This document shows positions 1-8,980 of a stretch of DNA of 20,035 bases, in pieces. Each line of letters begins with the position of its first letter. Position 1 is the first letter of the stretch. The translations under genes and the position numbers were made by a program. The stretch is taken from positions 1 to 20,035 of the IMG/VR virus record IMGVR_UViG_3300023196_000914; one strand, given 5' to 3'. Below the pieces are notes generated by a model that did not search any database, was not told where the DNA came from, and saw only the letters and a list, made by a program, of their open reading frames with translations. Source of the DNA: a virus.

Positions 1-29
1 CCATCCGTATCCATATAGAAGTAAGCCAT
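1..29 (-). CDS. Start of a further gene, cut by the window edge
   Basis: Only the first nine codons plus two bases are inside the window; they read MAYFYMDTD followed by a partial Gly codon. The start is supported by an excellent Shine-Dalgarno run (GGGAGGAG) lying 7-8 bases upstream, inside the last codons of the preceding gene, whose TAA stop is one base before this ATG. The position, third in a row behind the ejection proteins, suggests another virion component. The opening (a short strand followed by DTDG) resembles the start of some phage spike proteins with a beta-helix, but ten residues cannot establish this. The existence of the gene is well supported; its function is unknown. Confidence 0.75.
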
Positions 30-30
30 A

Positions 31-501
31 TTAGAGCTCCTCCCTCGTATCTGCTTCGAAGATAGCTACGTTATCAAGGATATGATTCTGTCTAGCTCTA
101 ATACGTGTTAACTGCTCACTAGTGAAGTGACTAAGTATCTGTCCATCACTAAACCCTTGAACGTATTGAGCTGCTTTAATCATCTTGTAGGGGCTACCTA
201 ACATCAATGCTTTAATAACTCTCTTAGCCTTCTGCGCTGTTGTTAGATGTTTTAACTCTAGAGCACTGGGGTCTGCACCCTCTTGAACAGCTGATTGCAC
301 CCCCTCCTTCTCACTAGCGATTAATTGAGCTTCTAGTTTAGGTATCCACGCAGCTAGGGATGTAGCCACATCGTGACCAACTGGCGCACCGTATCTATGC
401 TCGTGAACCTTTCCGTTATGGTCTGTATGCTTCTCAAATACAGCTAACCTACCATTCCCACGGTTTCGAACCTTCCATACTTCACTGTCAATTATAGGCA
501 T
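31..501 (-). CDS. Conserved phage protein of unknown function (156 aa)
   Basis: A soluble, mostly helical protein with no signal peptide or membrane segment. Residues 1-45 look like a small beta region rich in charged and aromatic residues (VWKVRNRGNGRLAVFEKH). The rest is helical, ending with a conserved-looking block around residues 85-145 (TAQKAKRVIKALMLGSPYK, then FTSEQLTRIRARQN). I have the impression of similar small proteins beside the 147-aa type protein in aquatic podovirus genomes, but I cannot name a family. The start is firm: GGGAGGT lies five bases upstream and overlaps the TAG stop of the preceding gene. It is probably a minor virion or assembly protein, judged only from its place in the late operon. 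The last codons carry the ribosome-binding site of the next gene. Confidence 0.85.
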   Translation of the reverse strand: MPIIDSEVWKVRNRGNGRLAVFEKHTDHNGKVHEHRYGAPVGHDVATSLAAWIPKLEAQLIASEKEGVQSAVQEGADPSALELKHLTTAQKAKRVIKALMLGSPYKMIKAAQYVQGFSDGQILSHFTSEQLTRIRARQNHILDNVAIFEADTREEL

Positions 502-512
502 AAGTTACCTCC

Positions 513-956
513 CTACGCTAATGTGAATACGCCTGACGCATTCCAAGTTACTGTGATGTCTCCATCTACTAAACTAATAGCTGTACTACCACCATCTACA
601 GTCATATCAATAAAGCCTATCGCATCTGTAGTACCTGCGTGTGTATCATTAACTAGAAGAGCTGCAATGATATTAGTAGGGGAACCAGCTGCTGCTGTCC
701 ACGATGGATTAGTAGAGCTATCGAAGGTAGCTGTCCCAGCGGCTTCTGTGTAAGTAGTCGTAAGAGCTATACCACCCGTACTGTAACCACCGCCTGCTGT
801 TACCTCTGTAAAGTCCCCTCTATCTGGGGTAACTGCTGCTGCTACTGGAAGTGTAGTAATAAGGATTAGTGAGAATGTATCTCCATCCATATCATGACTA
901 CCATCAGCTATCGTCTTTCTGTACTCTTCGAATAAAGTGAAATCACCTTGTGCCAT
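513..956 (-). CDS. Small beta-rich phage structural protein (147 aa)
   Basis: The protein begins MAQGDFTLFEEY and is rich in Thr, Ala, Gly and Asp, with alternating beta-strand-like segments (FSLILITTLPVA, GGIALTTTYTEA, IIAALLVNDT, AIGFIDMTVDGG). This MAQGDFTLFEE-type opening, followed by an LITT segment, a TEAAGTATFD segment and a GFIDMT segment, recalls a family seen repeatedly in phage structural modules, especially in marine viruses. I know it only as a conserved protein of unknown role, likely a virion decoration or tail appendage subunit. There are no catalytic motifs. The ATG is preceded by AGGAG with a nine-base spacer, and this Shine-Dalgarno overlaps the TAG stop of the gene before it. 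Family recognition is from memory and the role is inferred. Confidence 0.85.
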   Translation of the reverse strand: MAQGDFTLFEEYRKTIADGSHDMDGDTFSLILITTLPVAAAVTPDRGDFTEVTAGGGYSTGGIALTTTYTEAAGTATFDSSTNPSWTAAAGSPTNIIAALLVNDTHAGTTDAIGFIDMTVDGGSTAISLVDGDITVTWNASGVFTLA

Positions 957-968
957 GTTTTGAATCTC

Positions 969-1646
969 CTAAGTTTGATTCTTGTTAATTAATAAGTTAC
1001 CACCACCTACAACCGCATCTTCTACCCATATAATGTAGTTAGGACTTGATGGAGGTAATGTAATAGTTGAATTTGGAACTGTTGCATGTACGATATTTAG
1101 TTTGGTAATATCTAACATCTCTAGCGTTATAGTAGTCTCTGCTTTATTAGCATTGATTACATTAGCAAGTGGACCTACATCAGGAGCTCTCCCCCCTCCA
1201 CCACTATGATAAGTAATAGCATCTTGTATTCTTTCTAAGGCTTTATCAAAGTCCTTCTTAGAGACGAAGCCTTCTAACTTCTCCTCACTAACATCCTCCC
1301 TAATGAGCTCTACCTTAGGTCTAAGGGACTTCTCTATCTCAGGTATCTTAGCACTTAACATAGCCTCTACCATCCCTGAGAGGTCTCCCTCGTCTATCTT
1401 CTGTACTATGGTATTAGTTACGTTCTCCACCTTAGGTTCTGGGAGCATACCTTGTAGGCTCTCTAGTATCGTAGATAGCTCAGGAGCGTCTCTACCAGCC
1501 TTCCCTGCTATTGGAGTAGGTACCACAATACCTTTTTGTATCTTAGAGATTAAGTCTCTCTCAGCCTTCTCCTTGGCCTCCTTACGAGTCTTAACTTTTA
1601 CCTTAGCCTTAGCTATGGCGATAGCTGCCTTTGCTTTACCTTGCAT
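969..1646 (-). CDS. Mosaic coiled-coil/beta protein, probable virion appendage (225 aa)
   Basis: Three regions are visible. Residues 1-45 are very basic and Ala/Lys-rich (KAKAAIAIAKAKVKVKTRKE), like an amphipathic or anchoring helix. Residues about 55-145 are helical with heptad-like charge patterns (IVQKIDEGD, KKDFDKALERIQDAI). After a Gly-rich hinge (HSGGGGRAP) the last 75 residues look like beta-structure, ending PNYIIWVEDAVVGGGNLLI. An IIWVED...GGGN ending resembles the C-terminal beta modules of phage tail fibres and related appendages. I therefore suggest a short trimeric fibre or tail-tip protein, but this is inference. The gene overlaps the end of the 799-aa gene by 11 bases. The nearest Shine-Dalgarno (GGAGA) is rather far from the ATG, so coupling to upstream translation is likely. 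The stop is TAG. Confidence 0.82.
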   Translation of the reverse strand: MQGKAKAAIAIAKAKVKVKTRKEAKEKAERDLISKIQKGIVVPTPIAGKAGRDAPELSTILESLQGMLPEPKVENVTNTIVQKIDEGDLSGMVEAMLSAKIPEIEKSLRPKVELIREDVSEEKLEGFVSKKDFDKALERIQDAITYHSGGGGRAPDVGPLANVINANKAETTITLEMLDITKLNIVHATVPNSTITLPPSSPNYIIWVEDAVVGGGNLLINKNQT

Positions 1647-4035
1647 GGAAGATAAATCTCCATTCGTCCCTTAACTCATCTACCGTCATATTCCTAAACC
1701 TTTCTTGCTCAGCCTTAGGTAATGAATCAAACGCATCTCCAGCAGGACCTTGTCTGTACTCTTCTATGAGTTGTTGAACTGCACTACGCTCATCAGCTCT
1801 TAGGTCCTCTCCCTGCATCTCTGCTTGCACATCCATCTGCATCATCTCTTCATCGGTTATCGTAGGGTCAAAGGTCTCTGTATTCTCTACGTCAGCCTTA
1901 AACCTATCTCCAGCGAAGGGTAGGTTAAATTGTTTAATAGCTTCTAGTTGAACCTCAGGACTCTCATCCTTAATACCCTTAGCTAGGGCAGCCTCATCAC
2001 TGACAGGAGCTTTCTCTTCTTCACCATTCAAGATAGCCTTAAGCTTCTTCTGTACATCTTCATCTAAGTTACCTAGTGCAAACTCAGAGTCTATCGTCTT
2101 AAGTAAATCAACACTCTGATTAAGCGCTAAGTTATCTTTCTTCATAGACTCCATCTCTGATACAGTCATACCTGAACGACTAGCTTCTCTCTGTACTTGG
2201 TTGATAGGAGTTAACTTACCTTCTACTGCATGAGGAGGTATACCAGATGAACTAATCATAAAGTCCATACGAGCTTTGTCACTACCTAACTCTGTAAGGA
2301 AAGCATCATCTTGTGAGTATCGCTTAACTACTTCTAACTGTTTATTCAGAGAGTCTGCTACTGCCTGTCTACTTGCCCTATTAGCTTTGAGCCTAGCTGT
2401 TGTTACACCAGCAGGAGTTCCATGTATTCCTAATCTACCTGTGGCTGCTTCTCTACTAGCAATCTCTTCATCTGCAAGTAAAGGTACTTTAAACGTACTA
2501 GTACTAGTATCGTAAGTTACACCTTGGTCTCTTACACCTTTAGCTATATTAGTAGATAAGGTCTCTCTGTTATATTGTATTACCTTACGACCTAGAGCTT
2601 CTTTAATCTCAGGAGTTATCTGAGGGCTACTATACAACTCTCTAATCTTACCACTGTTAAGTAGGGAGAGAGCTCTGTGCTTATCCTCCTCAGTACCGCG
2701 TTCCTCTGCAAACTCTAGTACTTCAATCATACTCATAGTCATAGAGTCCACACCAGCTTTAGAGGAGTTAGTAATTACATCTTCTCCTTTAATGAAGGAG
2801 TTAACCGTATTCCACATAGTCTCTGCTACAGCTTGTTGATCATCAGCGTTGTAATCCTTAATAGACTTACCTTCTCCCATTCCTGCCATAACACCCATCT
2901 GGAACTGGAAAGCTTCATCCTTAGATAGTACGACCTTCCCTAAACCTTTAGCCATGATGTCGTTTAGCTGACTCTTGAACCCTGTGTTATTAACTAGATG
3001 TTCTTTAACTAAGTCACCAAATGCTCTCTCACCTACTACGCCTTTAAGTTTAGCTAATTCAGGAGAGTACTTAAGTAAGTTAATCTTCTCTTTGTTTTGT
3101 AACATAGTAGCTATCTGAGCGTAAGAACCAAAGAAGTCATCTTGCATATCTCCTATGAACTTCTCAGAAGAATCTATTCTTTCCATAGCTCTCTTATGTA
3201 CTTCCTTATACGTAGCCAACCCTTGCTTATCTAATCCACCTATCTGATTAGCAGTCATTAGATTCTCTGTGCTACTACGTACGGTCTTCATAAGCCCCAT
3301 CAGTGCAGCCTTAGAAGCTACTACTTGCTCAGTAGAATCTTGTCCTGTCCTAGCTGCAATAGCTAAGTTATTCTTGTGTAGTATAATCGCTGAGTTAAGT
3401 ATCTCTTGAGTCTTACCTTCGTGAAGTGTGTAAGCGTCTGTCATACCACCAACCTCACCCTTAGCTGCTGCTATCTGAGCTTTCTCTAATGCATTAGCAT
3501 CTACTATAGCCTTCTGTTGATTCTGCCTAGCTTGGCTATTAACCTCTGCTATCTCATCGTCACTAAGGTCAGCGATAGACTTACCTGCGTGTGCATCCAT
3601 CATAGCTGAAGCACTAAACTCTTTCAGAGAACCAAACTCATTGTGTAATCTAGTAGACCTTTGCTGCCTAGCTGACCCTGCACCTGCTCCTATAGAAGAA
3701 GCCCCGAAGTGTTGAGCTACCAACTGGTCTACCTGTAACCTCTGTGAAGGAGAGAAGCCATGTGTCTTAACTAACTTAGAAGCTTCTCTAAAGAACTGAG
3801 AGTCGTCTACTTGGCCTCGTATGTCCTCTAGCTTATCAATAATACCTACACCTTTAGATAAGACATCCTTTCTAGCTGCTTCCTTCTTATTAGTCTTTAC
3901 TCTATCGTGTACCTGCATACCAAAGCTTAAAGCAGCACCTACGTCCTGGACTGTAGATGTATTCCTAGATACGTCTGGTACTGTAACCTTAGCTTGGGCC
4001 ACTGGTGTAGTTAGTTCTTTAGAAAAACTAGCCAT
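1636..4035 (-). CDS. Internal virion / DNA-ejection protein, gp15-like by size and place (799 aa)
   Basis: A large, almost entirely helical, charged protein with no signal peptide and no clear membrane segment. Ala, Gln, Glu and Lys dominate, and many stretches could form long helices (for example residues 150-200 and 270-300). The C-terminus is acidic up to about residue 775 (DEEMMQMDVQAEMQGEDL). Its length is close to T7 gp15 (747 aa), and it is paired with another very large internal virion protein, so I infer a component of the ejected core that helps carry DNA across the periplasm. I could not see an enzyme motif. In T7 the gp15-like gene precedes the gp16-like gene; here the order is reversed. 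The ATG follows the previous TAA as TAATAATG, with AGGGGA inside the previous gene as the ribosome-binding site. Confidence 0.8.
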   Translation of the reverse strand: MASFSKELTTPVAQAKVTVPDVSRNTSTVQDVGAALSFGMQVHDRVKTNKKEAARKDVLSKGVGIIDKLEDIRGQVDDSQFFREASKLVKTHGFSPSQRLQVDQLVAQHFGASSIGAGAGSARQQRSTRLHNEFGSLKEFSASAMMDAHAGKSIADLSDDEIAEVNSQARQNQQKAIVDANALEKAQIAAAKGEVGGMTDAYTLHEGKTQEILNSAIILHKNNLAIAARTGQDSTEQVVASKAALMGLMKTVRSSTENLMTANQIGGLDKQGLATYKEVHKRAMERIDSSEKFIGDMQDDFFGSYAQIATMLQNKEKINLLKYSPELAKLKGVVGERAFGDLVKEHLVNNTGFKSQLNDIMAKGLGKVVLSKDEAFQFQMGVMAGMGEGKSIKDYNADDQQAVAETMWNTVNSFIKGEDVITNSSKAGVDSMTMSMIEVLEFAEERGTEEDKHRALSLLNSGKIRELYSSPQITPEIKEALGRKVIQYNRETLSTNIAKGVRDQGVTYDTSTSTFKVPLLADEEIASREAATGRLGIHGTPAGVTTARLKANRASRQAVADSLNKQLEVVKRYSQDDAFLTELGSDKARMDFMISSSGIPPHAVEGKLTPINQVQREASRSGMTVSEMESMKKDNLALNQSVDLLKTIDSEFALGNLDEDVQKKLKAILNGEEEKAPVSDEAALAKGIKDESPEVQLEAIKQFNLPFAGDRFKADVENTETFDPTITDEEMMQMDVQAEMQGEDLRADERSAVQQLIEEYRQGPAGDAFDSLPKAEQERFRNMTVDELRDEWRFIFHAR

Positions 4036-4037
4036 TA

Positions 4038-7000
4038 TTATTCTTCCCCTCTATTCAATTCTTGTCTTAGTACAGCTTGGTTAACACCTCTAGCTGTAGC
4101 ACCTGTTGACTGTGCATCAAACTTACTCATGTTATAGATTAACCTTTTGAGAGAGTCATCTTGAGTTTGAGCATTTCTAACGCCATTGATATAATCACCA
4201 TGTAACCCATACTCATGAGCCAACATACTTACTCCGTGAAGGGATTGGTTTATCTCGTTAACTCTATCTAAGTCACCCTTAGCATAAGCCTCTGAAGCTT
4301 CTCTGTGGAACTTAACAGCCATACCTACGAAGGTATTCACCTTAGTTCTTCTATCTTCTTTAGCGATATAGCTTAGTGTAGTATTCTCATAAGCTTGTGG
4401 AGGTAAACCACCTACCATTAACCAAGCTCCTATATCGTCAATACCTGCGTATCTCTTACCGTTCTTATCGAAGATATAACCAAATCGTAAGGCCAAGTCT
4501 AGCTTCTCTAAAGATTTAAGCGAGGTAATCTCACTCTTAAGAATCTCTAGACTAGCTCTACCTACGTTATCTAGAGTAGGGTCATTCATAATACCGTAAC
4601 CTTCTATACTACGATATACCGTACCAAGAAGACCACTCATCATCTGTCCACTAGCACCTGTTGCTACTTCTGCTGCTGTCTTATCTGTAAACATTCTTAC
4701 GAAGTCTGTTACGAATTGACCTACACCTGCTCTACCTGCGAAGTTAGTATTAACCTCTCCCTCAGATAGATGGTAAATCATTGCGTCTATAGCTCCATTA
4801 GTTAGAGCCTTAGCAGCAGTGGTACTCTCTAAGTCCTGAGATTTAGCTGTGTACATATTAACCAAAGTATCTACTACTGGAATACCTGCACTGCCGTACA
4901 AGAGTCCTTGCATAAGGAGTAGCTGTGTCTTCTCAGCTTTAGTGAAAGACTTACCAAACATAGAACCAATCAACCTGAATGGGTAAGACCAGAACTGTGT
5001 AGGCACTCCTACTAACCCTCGAAAGCCTAACTGTACATCTTGAGCACTCATACCTAACGATAATCTATGTGTCTCATTACCTATCCAAGCTCTTCCTTCT
5101 GGAGAGTTAGGGGAGAGTTTCTTAGGGTTAAGTTTAGCATCTCCTAACCATCTTCCTCTAGCTGCACCATAAGCAGTCAATCTAGATAGTAACTCACCAG
5201 CGTTAAATGCTGACCTACTCCAATCGGCTACTGTACTCATAGCACTAGAACCTAACTGAGCTCCATTATACGCACCAATCTCTGCGATACCCTTACCGAT
5301 GTTACCTAAGCCTAAGTGTTTAAACTCTGACATATAATCTAAGAAGTCTTCCTTACTACTGAAACCTCCAGCCTTCCAACCCTTAGCTATAATATGTAGC
5401 ATCTTATCGTCTACACCTCCAGCAAGAGCTAACTTAGCTGGGAGTGCATTCTTAGCAGCACCCATACCATACCTTGGAGAGAGAGCTACTATATTAGTTA
5501 TATTGATTGCTTGCATTATAAACGATGCTGGGTTAAAAGCTCCTAGCTTAGCGTTAAACACAAGGTTCTTAACTCTACCAGCTGGGTCTACAGCAGCAGC
5601 GTCTAGTGCTCCTTTCCTTAGAGAACCCTTCTCCATCCACCCTGAGTCTAGTTTAGTTCTCCAGAAGCTAGCCTTATCGAAGACCATATCTAAGAAGCTC
5701 TGAGCCTTCTGTACGTACTCTTCTTCCCACTTAGTACGTTGGGATATAATATCTGTTAAGTACTGCTGGTGAGCCTCTATGGACCTCCTAAGGCCAGGTT
5801 TATCATCTAGGTGCTTAAGGGGAGCTGCTTTTAATAACTCAATAGGGTTAGCGTGTGGGTCAATAGATAGATACCTTCTAAACTTATCACTCATAAGCTT
5901 TAGCATGTTATCTCTGTAACCACTGATACTAGCGAACTTAGCAGCTGTATTAAGTGAGTCAGAGAGAGCACCCATTGGGTCTAAGATTAAACTCTTCTCC
6001 CCATCTAGGTTCTTGAGTCTATCTCCTCTCATACCATTCATCTGATTACGTACACTAGCCATCATAGGTTCATCAGAGTCATCTCTAAATCTTCTAAGGT
6101 CTTCTCCGCTTAGTTTACTCTCTACGTCTACCTGCTTTCTATCTCTTACTGCTCCGAAGTGTATGTCATCATATTTAAATAACCCATGACTCTTAAAGAT
6201 AGCGTGTGCTTCCTTAGCTGTGTGCATACCTACTGCACCTAAATCCATCTTAGCTACTAAGTCATCTAAGTCACTTAGCTTCTCAAAGGGAGTCTCTTTT
6301 AGTTTAGTAAGTAACTCCCCGAAGTGGTCAGATACCTTCTTAGCTGTCTTCATAGAGATTGCACCAAACATAGCGACATCAGGCATACGTATTACCTTAC
6401 CTGACTTAGTACGCTTAACTCTAGCTGCTTTAAGGTAAGCTGGGTAGTTATTAACTCTACGCCCTCCAGCCTTATGTGGCATCTGTGCTTGTCCTAACTT
6501 CTTACCTTTTGACTTCTTAGGTACGTAAGCATAGCGAACTACTTCATCAGAGATACCCTCTTCAAACAGACTAGCTCTAAACCTACTACCTAGGTTAACT
6601 AAGTTATGAGTCTTACTTAACTCTTTCAGTGTCTTCTCATCTAATCCACCTTCCTTAGCAGTAGAAGAAGCTTTACCATCTTCAAAGATATGAACATCTT
6701 CACTATTAGTCTTATTAACTATAATCGTATTATGGTCTACCTCTGCTGCATTGAACTTAATGTCGCCCCCTACACTTACGGTATACTCTTTATGACCTAA
6801 TGCTTCTGCTTCTCGATGTAATGCTTTATTCTTAATTTCCCAATCAAAGTCATTCAATTGTTTATATGCGTAGTAAGCTTCAACCTCTTGTGACGTTGGG
6901 GCTCTCCCTACTCTACTATTAAATGCTCCTACTAGACCTTTCTGAGTTAACCACACATCTTCATCAACACCCTTCTGTACTATACTCCAAAGAGCTACAG

Positions 7001-8525
7001 TCTTCTTACCTGTGAAGCCCTTGAGGGAGTTCTTGAATACATCCGCTGAAGCTGCATACATAGATAGTTCAGCGTCCCCTGCTACTCGACCACCTGAGGT
7101 AGCTAAGCCAGATACGATATTGTCTACGTTGCCATACATCTTATTCAATGTAGATAAATCTGTAGGGATAGCCCCTGAGATTCCTGGGAGTAGTTGTGTT
7201 CTAGTCTTAACTGCAAAGCCCCCAGATGGATGTTTAATAACCTCACCCTTTAAATCTGAGTTAGTTAAGAACTTCTGTGCTGCTGTCTCACTCTTGAAAC
7301 CTGTACCTCTCGTAGTACCCACTGTGAATACAACGTCACCATCTTCTGATAAATCTACGCTGCTGTTAAGGACTCTATTAGCTCCGTGACTAGCTTTAAA
7401 CTCTTCTACCCTTCTAGCTTCTGTAGTAGCGAAGAACTCCTGTGATGTGAAGTTATCAGAGGTATCTTGTAATCTTCTTCTGTTAAGCTCTAGACTCTCT
7501 TGTACATCGCTGTACACACCATCTGATAAGTCCGTAGGGACTTTGTAAGGTATCGTTGAACTAATAACATCATCTTCTGAGGTAATAAGTTCCCAGTCAT
7601 CTTCTGAACCCTTAAGGATATCATCAGCTATTGACCTGTTATTACCTACACTCTTAGCTACATTTAGTAGAGACTTACCTGCTGCTGCTACTTCAAATGG
7701 AGCAAAGATGATACCTACACCTTGCCAGAACTTAAGATCTTCCCTCTGCTTCTCTGTACCATCCATAGCTGCACCCATCATATCTAATGCGAACTGAGGG
7801 TTATCCTTTAGGAACTGTGCCTTGCTTAGTAACTCTTGAGCGTGTTTACCGTAGAAGGCTTCTTGTTCTTCTAAGGGTAACTGCTTAGCTGCGAAGGCTA
7901 CACCTCGTAAGTCATCTATTACTCCACCTACTCCTCCACTACCAAAGACTAGAGGTTCAAGAGCTTCTACAAATGTAATAGCCTTTATGAAATCTACTGT
8001 CTCTGAGAAGAGGCTCTCATTGTCTTCTAGGTTCTGTATGGTTGCAAACTTGTTTCTTAGCTTAAGCTTGAAGGCTTCATCCTTAGCAATGTCCTCTATT
8101 ACAGAGGCATCTACCATACCTTTAATACGGTCAGGAAGTGTATCCTTTATAGACTTAACTGCGTTATCTTCTAGTGCATATTTCTCTTGGTCTAACAGAG
8201 AGAGTGTTACCATCTGGTTAGCGAGTACCTCTGGAGCTGCTGTTGCTGCAATCTCTGCTATGTACCCAACATTCTTCTGTTGTCTCATCTGTAAGTCTGT
8301 ACGAGATACCATCTCTCTTACACCTACCTTACCTGAGAAAGTAGCTACATCCTTAGCTTGCTCTTTATAAGAATCTACATCATCTACGTTCATAGCTCTA
8401 GCTGCGAAGGTAGCTTGCCTAGTAGCGTCATCCACATCTTCTGGAGTAGCCGTAGGTACATCTACCTCTTGTAACATAGTAGGGATAACTGGCTCTTGTT
8501 CTTGGTCTTGGAAGAAACTACTCAT
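4038..8525 (-). CDS. Giant internal virion / DNA-ejection protein, gp16-like (1495 aa)
   Basis: The largest gene in the window. The first 190 residues are acidic and helical. Short hydrophobic or Gly-rich segments occur near residues 190-215 (VFGSGGVGGVIDDL) and 270-290 (GVGIIFAPFEVAAAGKSLL). A mixed alpha/beta middle region is followed by a long helical part. Near residues 1172-1195 is TQFWSYPFRLIGSMFGKSF, a motif I associate with the C-terminal half of T7 gp16-type ejection proteins, followed by a hydrophobic stretch (LLLMQGLLYGSAGIPVV) that could contact membrane. T7 gp16 has 1318 residues and an N-terminal lytic transglycosylase; I see no such domain here. The start overlaps the TGA of the 152-aa gene as ATGA, implying translational coupling. 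The role is inferred as a core protein ejected into the host envelope; the middle region is unidentified. Confidence 0.85.
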   Translation of the reverse strand: MSSFFQDQEQEPVIPTMLQEVDVPTATPEDVDDATRQATFAARAMNVDDVDSYKEQAKDVATFSGKVGVREMVSRTDLQMRQQKNVGYIAEIAATAAPEVLANQMVTLSLLDQEKYALEDNAVKSIKDTLPDRIKGMVDASVIEDIAKDEAFKLKLRNKFATIQNLEDNESLFSETVDFIKAITFVEALEPLVFGSGGVGGVIDDLRGVAFAAKQLPLEEQEAFYGKHAQELLSKAQFLKDNPQFALDMMGAAMDGTEKQREDLKFWQGVGIIFAPFEVAAAGKSLLNVAKSVGNNRSIADDILKGSEDDWELITSEDDVISSTIPYKVPTDLSDGVYSDVQESLELNRRRLQDTSDNFTSQEFFATTEARRVEEFKASHGANRVLNSSVDLSEDGDVVFTVGTTRGTGFKSETAAQKFLTNSDLKGEVIKHPSGGFAVKTRTQLLPGISGAIPTDLSTLNKMYGNVDNIVSGLATSGGRVAGDAELSMYAASADVFKNSLKGFTGKKTVALWSIVQKGVDEDVWLTQKGLVGAFNSRVGRAPTSQEVEAYYAYKQLNDFDWEIKNKALHREAEALGHKEYTVSVGGDIKFNAAEVDHNTIIVNKTNSEDVHIFEDGKASSTAKEGGLDEKTLKELSKTHNLVNLGSRFRASLFEEGISDEVVRYAYVPKKSKGKKLGQAQMPHKAGGRRVNNYPAYLKAARVKRTKSGKVIRMPDVAMFGAISMKTAKKVSDHFGELLTKLKETPFEKLSDLDDLVAKMDLGAVGMHTAKEAHAIFKSHGLFKYDDIHFGAVRDRKQVDVESKLSGEDLRRFRDDSDEPMMASVRNQMNGMRGDRLKNLDGEKSLILDPMGALSDSLNTAAKFASISGYRDNMLKLMSDKFRRYLSIDPHANPIELLKAAPLKHLDDKPGLRRSIEAHQQYLTDIISQRTKWEEEYVQKAQSFLDMVFDKASFWRTKLDSGWMEKGSLRKGALDAAAVDPAGRVKNLVFNAKLGAFNPASFIMQAINITNIVALSPRYGMGAAKNALPAKLALAGGVDDKMLHIIAKGWKAGGFSSKEDFLDYMSEFKHLGLGNIGKGIAEIGAYNGAQLGSSAMSTVADWSRSAFNAGELLSRLTAYGAARGRWLGDAKLNPKKLSPNSPEGRAWIGNETHRLSLGMSAQDVQLGFRGLVGVPTQFWSYPFRLIGSMFGKSFTKAEKTQLLLMQGLLYGSAGIPVVDTLVNMYTAKSQDLESTTAAKALTNGAIDAMIYHLSEGEVNTNFAGRAGVGQFVTDFVRMFTDKTAAEVATGASGQMMSGLLGTVYRSIEGYGIMNDPTLDNVGRASLEILKSEITSLKSLEKLDLALRFGYIFDKNGKRYAGIDDIGAWLMVGGLPPQAYENTTLSYIAKEDRRTKVNTFVGMAVKFHREASEAYAKGDLDRVNEINQSLHGVSMLAHEYGLHGDYINGVRNAQTQDDSLKRLIYNMSKFDAQSTGATARGVNQAVLRQELNRGEE

Positions 8526-8980
8526 GAGAAGTCATGTCCAGCAATAGCTGCCTTTGTACCAGAAGTCATCTTAGGTGCTGATGTGAAGTCCATACTAGCT
8601 CCTAGTGTACCTACTGCTGATATAGTACCTGCGTTAGATGAGAACCCTGCTGCACTCTCTCTTAACCTACCTGCACTCTGTTGTAGTTGGAAGAGTTGGT
8701 TAGCGAACCCAATGTTACCAGCAGATGTACTCTGTACACTAGAGACACCTCCAGCAACGCTTGAGCTACCTGCTACACCTTGATTCTCTCCAGCTTGAAG
8801 TATCTGTGCTCTAGCTATCTGAGCTTCTCTAACGGACTCTACTGCGTTCTTAGAGGCTTGTAGTTTAGTCCTCTGTTCATCTAGTTGTCTAGCCTTCTTA
8901 GATTGCTTACGGGCTTGTCTAGACTGCTGTGTCCCAGCTGCTAAAGCTATCCCTGCGATTATACTAGTCGCTGCTGGCAT
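8522..8980 (-). CDS. Small internal virion protein, gp14-like (152 aa)
   Basis: The protein has a short hydrophobic N-terminus (residues 4-16, ATSIIAGIALAAG). A strongly charged coiled-coil-like helix follows from about 20 to 70 (RQARKQSKKARQLDEQRTK and on), then an Ala/Ser/Gly/Gln-rich tail. A hydrophobic helix followed by a coiled coil and a low-complexity tail is the usual pattern of podovirus ejection proteins such as T7 gp14 (196 aa) and P22 gp7, which insert in the host outer membrane. It stands directly before the giant ejection protein, as gp14 stands at the head of the T7 internal-protein group. The ATG follows the TAG stop of the preceding gene with no spacer, using GAGGAG inside that gene's last codons. 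Function is inferred from architecture and position. Confidence 0.82.
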   Translation of the reverse strand: MPAATSIIAGIALAAGTQQSRQARKQSKKARQLDEQRTKLQASKNAVESVREAQIARAQILQAGENQGVAGSSSVAGGVSSVQSTSAGNIGFANQLFQLQQSAGRLRESAAGFSSNAGTISAVGTLGASMDFTSAPKMTSGTKAAIAGHDFS

